A stretch of DNA of 9,831 bases from assembly GCA_003529305.1 (NCBI GenBank), contig DPWC01000107.1:1-9831 (forward strand). Direction: 5' to 3'. Origin of the DNA: Actinomycetota bacterium (GTDB lineage Bacteria; Actinomycetota; Actinomycetes; UBA12327). Positions 6,082-9,831 of this stretch are shown here, one piece after another. Position 1 is the first letter of the stretch. Each line of letters opens with the position of its first letter. Both the position numbers and the translations under genes were made by a program. The notes under the pieces are model-generated. The model did no database searches. It was not told the origin of the DNA and saw only the letters and a list, made by a program, of their open reading frames with translations.

Positions 6082-6577
6082 GCGGTGTGTGGAACCCATC
6101 ATTGAACGACCGGCCTTCGCCGAGGGGTATCAGCGCGAAGCAGAATCCGACTTTCAACCATTGGCCTGGCCAGCGGCGGCCGATGTCTTTGATGCCGGCC
6201 GCAACTACTGGCTAGCCACCGTTCGAGCTGACGGATCCCCGCACGCCGCGCCCGTGTGGGGCCTGATGGTCGATGGTGCCTTCTGCTTCAGCACCGCCGC
6301 TGAATCCATCAAGGCAAGAAACTTGACGAGGGATCCGCGATGCAGCGTGCAGGCCGCTGTCGGCGATCAGGTTGTCCTGTTTGAGGGTAGAGCGGAACCA
6401 CTGGCTCCAGAGTTTGCCGGAGGGGCCGGATTCCTTGATCGCTACGAAGCGAAATACCACTACCGCCCCCGCCCCGAAGACATGATGGGGGCCGCCTGGA
6501 AAGTGGTACCGACCCGCGTTCTGCTGTGGAACGAGCAAGACATGCTGGGCACTCAGACGCGCTACAAGTTCGGCTGA
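6077..6577 (+). CDS. Pyridoxamine 5'-phosphate oxidase-like split-barrel protein (FMN/F420-binding family)
   Basis: This 166-residue protein has the split-barrel core of the pyridoxamine phosphate oxidase/F420 oxidoreductase superfamily. Strand 1 carries NYWLATVRADGSPHAAPVWG, followed by FCFSTAAESIKARNLTRDPRCSV, where the Lys-Ala-Arg-Asn-Leu segment contacts the cofactor phosphate in relatives, and then VVLFEGRAEPL. The C-terminal AAWKVVPTRVLLWN is also typical. Members bind FMN or F420 and reduce or oxidise small molecules; the substrate cannot be read from sequence. It is a single-domain protein of normal length. The start is unsure: ATG 6077 (used here) has no ribosome binding site, and GTG 6089 could be a leaderless start. 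The open frame extends to 5987 but that part overlaps ppiA. It stands alone, divergent from ppiA, 45 bases before tRNA-Ala. Confidence 0.85.
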   Translation: MLRCVEPIIERPAFAEGYQREAESDFQPLAWPAAADVFDAGRNYWLATVRADGSPHAAPVWGLMVDGAFCFSTAAESIKARNLTRDPRCSVQAAVGDQVVLFEGRAEPLAPEFAGGAGFLDRYEAKYHYRPRPEDMMGAAWKVVPTRVLLWNEQDMLGTQTRYKFG

Positions 6578-6622
6578 GCACGCCGCGTACTCTGTGCTTC
6601 GCGCGGGCTCGTTGCTCGCACC

Positions 6623-6695
6623 GGGGACGTAGCTCAATTGGCAGAGCACCGCCTTTGCAAGGCGGGGGTTAGGGGTTCGATTCCCCTCGTCTCCA
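6623..6695 (+). tRNA. tRNA-Ala (anticodon TGC)
   Basis: A full cloverleaf is visible. The acceptor arms GGGGACG (6623-6629) and CGTCTCC (6688-6694) pair with one G-T. The D stem is GCTC/GAGC. The anticodon stem CCGCC/GGCGG encloses loop TTTGCAA, giving anticodon TGC. The T stem AGGGG/CCCCT encloses TTCGATT. The discriminator base is A (6695), and the CCA end is not encoded. In mycobacteria a tRNA-Ala with this anticodon lies between gyrA and the ppiA region, which agrees with the neighbouring genes here. Confidence 0.98.
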
Positions 6696-6700
6696 CAACA

Positions 6701-7441
6701 TCACGCTTCGTGTCGCCTAACCTGCGCAACCGCTAACACACTTTGACCAAAAGGCGGGTGAATCCACCCCTCTACGGCACGAGCCATCGGAATGACAGCA
6801 CCGTCCCAAACCCTCAGAAGAGGTCCATTCCCCGGAGTCAAACCAAGAATTTTCATGCCGATGAACCACGCTGGCAATCCGGGAGCATTGACATATCGCA
6901 CCACTTCTGGAGTCAAACCTGCCTGCTCAAAAGCGTTCGAGATTGTCGACTTCGTATACCTGCGCACATGCCCCAACTGGCGATCAAAATTGCTCAACGC
7001 GAAGTTGAAGGCTGGCACATAGGCAAAAATTCTTCCCCCATCGATGACCTGAGCAGCTGCGGAACGCAGGGCCTGTACATCATTGGCTATGTGTTCCAGA
7101 ACATTGAAGGAAACAACGGCTGAATAGGGACCACCGTCCACATTCGTCGCATCAATGCGTCGAACATGCACCCGATCGTCACCAGAGAAACGCTGTCGCA
7201 ATCCGTCTAGTCTCGCAGGCTCGAGTTCACTGACCGTCAGAGATTTAATGCCAGACTTCAGCCACTCGGCTGCGTAATCACCATTTCCGCTGCCAATTTC
7301 TAAAGGATTATCGCCCAAATAGGGCGCAGCGAGTGAGGTCAACCATCGTCGGTAGTTGATCGCCAGAGTGAGATCCTCCAGCGCCTCATCCTGTGTTTGC
7401 TGGTCCCCTCGTATTTCTGACGGAGGTTGCTCGTCTGCCAT
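6701..7441 (-). CDS. Class I SAM-dependent methyltransferase
   Basis: This 246-residue protein has a seven-strand methyltransferase fold. SAM-binding motif I is PLEIGSGNGDY (46-56), an acidic residue ends strand 2 (Glu72 in VSELEP), Asp97 marks motif II/III, and FNVLEH (112-117) is the motif IV region. A later QLGHVRRYT (155-163) is seen in methyltransferases linked to glycan or lipid modification, so a small-molecule or envelope substrate is possible. That is inference; the acceptor is unknown. Hand counts of six 60-base rows (6841, 6901, 6961, 7021, 7081, 7261) give about 51% GC, against about 68% in three rows of the adjacent permease, which suggests recent acquisition. The stop lies five bases from the tRNA 3' end on the opposite strand. 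It has no strong ribosome binding site but a good -10 six bases before the ATG. Confidence 0.88.
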   Translation of the reverse strand: MADEQPPSEIRGDQQTQDEALEDLTLAINYRRWLTSLAAPYLGDNPLEIGSGNGDYAAEWLKSGIKSLTVSELEPARLDGLRQRFSGDDRVHVRRIDATNVDGGPYSAVVSFNVLEHIANDVQALRSAAAQVIDGGRIFAYVPAFNFALSNFDRQLGHVRRYTKSTISNAFEQAGLTPEVVRYVNAPGLPAWFIGMKILGLTPGNGPLLRVWDGAVIPMARAVEGWIHPPFGQSVLAVAQVRRHEA

Positions 7442-7556
7442 GCGCGGACCATACCTTCGTCCCGGAGCTCAACAACAACCCGTTCCTGCGGCCACGCCCT
7501 TACCGCGAGGAAATGAAGAACGGGACTTCACGCCCTGCCGGTAGACCAGCTCAAGC
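7442..7556. other. Divergent intergenic region between methyltransferase and permease
   Basis: This 115-base gap separates divergent starts. It holds the methyltransferase promoter candidate. I see no clear TANNNT plus -35 pair or ribosome binding site for the permease, no terminator and no repeat. Confidence 0.5.
7448..7475 (-). promoter_or_regulatory. Possible leaderless promoter of the methyltransferase gene
   Basis: On the minus strand, TTGTTG (7475-7470) and TATGGT (7453-7448) are 16 bases apart, and the ATG at 7441 begins six bases after the -10. That places the likely transcription start on the ATG itself, in keeping with the missing ribosome binding site. The -35 matches the consensus only in its first half. 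Confidence 0.4.
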
Positions 7557-8870
7557 GTGCATCGTTCCCCTATGCGCCCATCCGCTGGCACCCCTGCCAT
7601 TCCGGCCTTGGATCGCGCTCTCGGTCTGGGCAGCGTGACGATCAGCGGCATCGGGATCATCGTGGGCGCAGGTATCTATGTGCTCATCGGCCCGGCCGCC
7701 GCCGTTGCTGGATCCGGGGTGTGGATCTCGTTCCTGCTCGCCGGAGTGATGTGCGCCTTCACCGCGTTGAGTTACGCCGAGTTAGCGTCGATGTTTCCTC
7801 GAGCAGGTGCTGAGTACGAATACGCCTCGCATGTGTTCTCGCCCCGCGTCTCGTTCGTCATCGGCTGGTTTATGGCAGTCGGCCTCATCATTGCCACCGC
7901 AGCGGTCGCTTTGGGATTTGGGAACTACCTTTCTGCGTTATCAGGGATGACACCCACTCTCAGTGCGGCCCTGCTGATCATCACCCTCGGCGCGATCTGT
8001 CTCACCGGTATCCGGTTTTCGGCCGCCATCATGGTGACCCTGAGCATCATTGAAGTAGCGGGCCTGGTTGCCGTCATGATCGCTGGCGCCCCCGTGATCC
8101 AAGTAGGCCGGCTCGTCGGGGAACTCAAGGGAGTCAGTGGACTCCTTGGGGGCGTAGGACTGGTGTTCTTCGCCTTCATTGGCTTCGACGAAGTCAACAC
8201 GCTGGCGGAAGAAACCGTCAATCCCGCACGCACCATTCCGCGCGCACTACTTCTGGCACTGGCCATCTCCACTTTTCTCTATGTGGGCGTGGCCGTCACC
8301 GCCGTCGGCGTGCTGGGCCCCACCACCTTGAGCACATCCACCACACCGTTGGCCGATGTCATCAAGGCAGTCTCCGGACCAACCGGCGCCACCGTGTTGT
8401 CCTACATCGCCCTTGCGGCCACAGCGAACACCGCACTGCTGGCCCTCACCGCAGCGTCGCGTCTTCAGTTCGGCATGGCGGAGGAAGGTGCGCTCCCACG
8501 GTGGATGATGTCGGTCGGCCCGCGTTCCAAGGCGCCACGGGCCACCATCATCACCGGAGTTCTCGGTGCGCTCGCCTTCGTCCTCATCGGTGACATCAGC
8601 GTCGTTGCCGGAGTCACCGATCTCGCGGTATTGCTTGTTCTGCTGGCCGTCAATGTCTGCGTCATAGTGCTTCGCCGACGCGCACCCCGTGCCCCGCGAC
8701 CATTTCGAAGCCCGTGGACCGTGCGAGGGATTCCACTCCTGGCGGTACTCGGGATCTTCTCGGTGCTCGGCGTTCTACCCACGCTGTCGCTGCGGGTATG
8801 GACGCTGGGTGCCATCGTGCTGCTCATCGGGTTGGGCACCCACGAAATCACTCGACGATCGTCGCCTTGA
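7557..8870 (+). CDS. APC superfamily amino acid permease
   Basis: This 437-residue integral membrane transporter is strongly hydrophobic, with about 12 predicted helices. Helix 1 carries the broken-helix glycine motif GIGIIVGAGIY (31-41) that binds the substrate amino group and carboxylate in LeuT-fold transporters. The helix 6 region (about 200-225) has FFAFIGFDEVNTLAEE followed by NPARTIPRA, the signature of the cationic amino acid transporter-like branch. Together these indicate uptake or exchange of an amino acid across the cytoplasmic membrane; which one cannot be told. The start is uncertain: GTG 7557 (used here) and ATG 7572 are both open, and neither has a good ribosome binding site. 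It is a single gene, and its last 23 bases overlap the convergent hydrolase gene. Confidence 0.9.
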   Translation: MHRSPMRPSAGTPAIPALDRALGLGSVTISGIGIIVGAGIYVLIGPAAAVAGSGVWISFLLAGVMCAFTALSYAELASMFPRAGAEYEYASHVFSPRVSFVIGWFMAVGLIIATAAVALGFGNYLSALSGMTPTLSAALLIITLGAICLTGIRFSAAIMVTLSIIEVAGLVAVMIAGAPVIQVGRLVGELKGVSGLLGGVGLVFFAFIGFDEVNTLAEETVNPARTIPRALLLALAISTFLYVGVAVTAVGVLGPTTLSTSTTPLADVIKAVSGPTGATVLSYIALAATANTALLALTAASRLQFGMAEEGALPRWMMSVGPRSKAPRATIITGVLGALAFVLIGDISVVAGVTDLAVLLVLLAVNVCVIVLRRRAPRAPRPFRSPWTVRGIPLLAVLGIFSVLGVLPTLSLRVWTLGAIVLLIGLGTHEITRRSSP

Positions 8871-9702
8871 GATGCGGCTCCAACAGTGGGCCGCGGTCCA
8901 TCAACGCCTCACGAGACATCGCATCGCCAGCAGCCGCGCGAAACCACACAACAATCCAGTGCGCCACGGAATGCACGCTCAAGTCCTGGGCTAGGCCCAT
9001 CGCCGCCTTGTCCTCATTGACACCCGGCGGGTTGTCGACATCTGTCATGAAGAAGTGGTTGCCACCCTCAACAGTGACAAACATTCTCGGTGTCACCCCA
9101 TTGACCACCGCGAAAGTGCGCTCGGATTGATCCAGCGTGACCACAGAATCGATGGAACCTTGGAAGAACGCCAACGGCACCTTGTTGGTCACCGGGATGG
9201 GATCGCCTGTACGCGGCGGAGGAATGTTGTGGGTGCCCATCACCACAGTGGCAATCAGGGATTCCGGGCGCGACCACGGATCGACGACTAAGCCGAACTG
9301 GTCGAAATCTCCGGTGATGCCCAGTGCTGTTCCGCCACCCATGGAATGACCGATCAGGTAACTCTTGGTCAGGTCAAGGCGGCCATGCACCACCGAATCA
9401 GGCCGCTGATTCTCTGCTGCAGCAAAATCCAGTGCCCAATTGACGAAGGCCTGCTGCGGGTAGTACGCCTTGTCGCCGAAGACCTCACGCTCCTGCTCTG
9501 GAGCAACAACAACAAAACCGCGATCCGCCAAGAGTGAGGCCAAGTCGTTGTACATCCCCGGATGGGTATGGGAGCCATGAATGAGCACAACCACGGGCAG
9601 ATCAGCGCCCGATCGTGGAGCCCACAGCGCCACGGCAAGGCCATTGGGCAGGGTGGAGTTCGCTGCGACAACGGTGTCCACGGTGCTCGCTGAGCCAGGC
9701 AT
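8848..9702 (-). CDS. Alpha/beta hydrolase, chlorophyllase/cutinase-like
   Basis: This 284-residue protein has an alpha/beta hydrolase fold. The oxyanion segment is LIHGSHTHPGMY (40-51), the nucleophile elbow is GHSMGGG with Ser120, the acid is probably Asp185 (FFQGSIDSVV), and the base is His216 (VEGGNHFF). The arrangement resembles the chlorophyllase, dienelactone hydrolase and polyester hydrolase group, which includes carboxylesterases. The substrate cannot be assigned. I see no signal peptide, which argues against a secreted cutinase. The ATG at 9702 has GGAGA eight bases upstream. The gene starts three bases after the stop of the preceding minus-strand gene, so the two are probably co-transcribed. 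It converges on the permease with a 23-base overlap. Confidence 0.88.
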   Translation of the reverse strand: MPGSASTVDTVVAANSTLPNGLAVALWAPRSGADLPVVVLIHGSHTHPGMYNDLASLLADRGFVVVAPEQEREVFGDKAYYPQQAFVNWALDFAAAENQRPDSVVHGRLDLTKSYLIGHSMGGGTALGITGDFDQFGLVVDPWSRPESLIATVVMGTHNIPPPRTGDPIPVTNKVPLAFFQGSIDSVVTLDQSERTFAVVNGVTPRMFVTVEGGNHFFMTDVDNPPGVNEDKAAMGLAQDLSVHSVAHWIVVWFRAAAGDAMSREALMDRGPLLEPHLKATIVE

Positions 9703-9705
9703 CGA

Positions 9706-9831
9706 TCAGTTCTCCCACAAAGTCACGGGTCGAAATGCCTCGTCAGCAATGACGCCGTCGAGATCAAAGTGCCGACACATCAGATCGCGCATGGTGGTCG
9801 CCTTGATCGTCGCCAATTCATCCGCATCGAA
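9706..9831 (-). CDS. C-terminal end of an unrecognised protein, partial
   Basis: An open minus-strand frame enters from the window edge and ends at TGA 9708-9706, giving 41 residues that end in AFRPVTLWEN. It is real coding sequence by context: it runs to within three bases of the hydrolase start and overlaps that gene's ribosome binding site, a common operon arrangement. I do not recognise the family. The segment HFDLDGVIADE looks like motif I of HAD phosphatases, but that motif belongs near the N-terminus, so I do not use it. The 5' part lies beyond the window. Confidence 0.65.
   Translation of the reverse strand, partial: FDADELATIKATTMRDLMCRHFDLDGVIADEAFRPVTLWEN

Noticed and set aside
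6578..6622. Partly self-complementary GC-rich stretch before tRNA-Ala as a terminator of the split-barrel gene.
   Set aside because: The arms pair only in short broken runs and no T tract follows. TACTCT at 6588-6593 could be a tRNA -10, but no -35 supports it.
7393..7638. Plus-strand open frame crossing the methyltransferase-permease gap, with a stretch reading ELNNNPFLRPRPYREE.
   Set aside because: It overlaps both neighbouring genes in other frames, has no ribosome binding site and shows no family I recognise. A decayed gene end cannot be excluded but is not supported.
9735..9785. HAD phosphatase motif I-like string FDLDGVIADE in the partial minus-strand frame.
   Set aside because: It lies about 20 residues from the C-terminus, while motif I sits at the N-terminus of HAD proteins. 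No later HAD motifs can follow before the stop.
1..9831. CRISPR arrays, insertion sequences, toxin-antitoxin pairs, phage genes or a defence island.
   Set aside because: I saw no regularly spaced repeats, transposase, integrase or defence-associated gene on either strand. The content is mainly conserved actinobacterial core.

Overview
This window is chromosomal DNA from an actinobacterium of moderately high GC content. I cannot name the genus. The evidence is gene order: the end of a class B penicillin-binding protein, a PASTA serine/threonine kinase (PknB), a glutamine amidotransferase (trpG/pabA), a class E sortase, a DUF881 protein, crgA, a rhomboid protease, a cyclophilin (ppiA) and tRNA-Ala(TGC). 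This is the cell-division and cell-wall neighbourhood that in Mycobacterium and Streptomyces lies close to dnaA, gyrB, gyrA and the replication origin. GTG starts, stop/start overlaps and a possible leaderless promoter also fit this phylum.

Layout. Positions 1-1931 (+) hold the end of pbpA and the complete pknB. Positions 1928-4284 (-) hold a tight, apparently translationally coupled run: DUF881 protein, sortase E, a 59-residue membrane protein with a GTG start that is easy to miss, and trpG/pabA. crgA (4342-4605, +) is divergent from that run. A short spacer rich in DnaA-box-like 9-mers separates crgA from a second minus-strand pair, ppiA followed by a zinc-ribbon rhomboid protease (4652-6020). 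A flavin/F420 split-barrel protein (6077-6577, +) is divergent from ppiA and is followed by tRNA-Ala (6623-6695, +).

After the tRNA the familiar order stops. A class I methyltransferase gene of clearly lower GC (6701-7441, -) ends five bases from the tRNA 3' end. Beyond it are an APC-family amino acid permease (7557-8870, +), a convergent alpha/beta hydrolase (8848-9702, -) and the 3' end of an unrecognised gene (9706-9831, -) that would be co-transcribed with the hydrolase.

How the genes fit together. PbpA makes peptidoglycan cross-links. PknB senses cell-wall fragments or lipid II through its extracellular PASTA repeats and phosphorylates growth and division proteins. CrgA helps recruit septal wall synthases. 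Sortase E anchors surface proteins, and the DUF881 and small membrane proteins are probably envelope components of unknown role. Most of the window is ordinary conserved actinobacterial core, and I see no convincing new multi-gene system. The points most worth a second look are the small coupled membrane protein, the DnaA-box-like cluster and the compositionally distinct methyltransferase at the tRNA.
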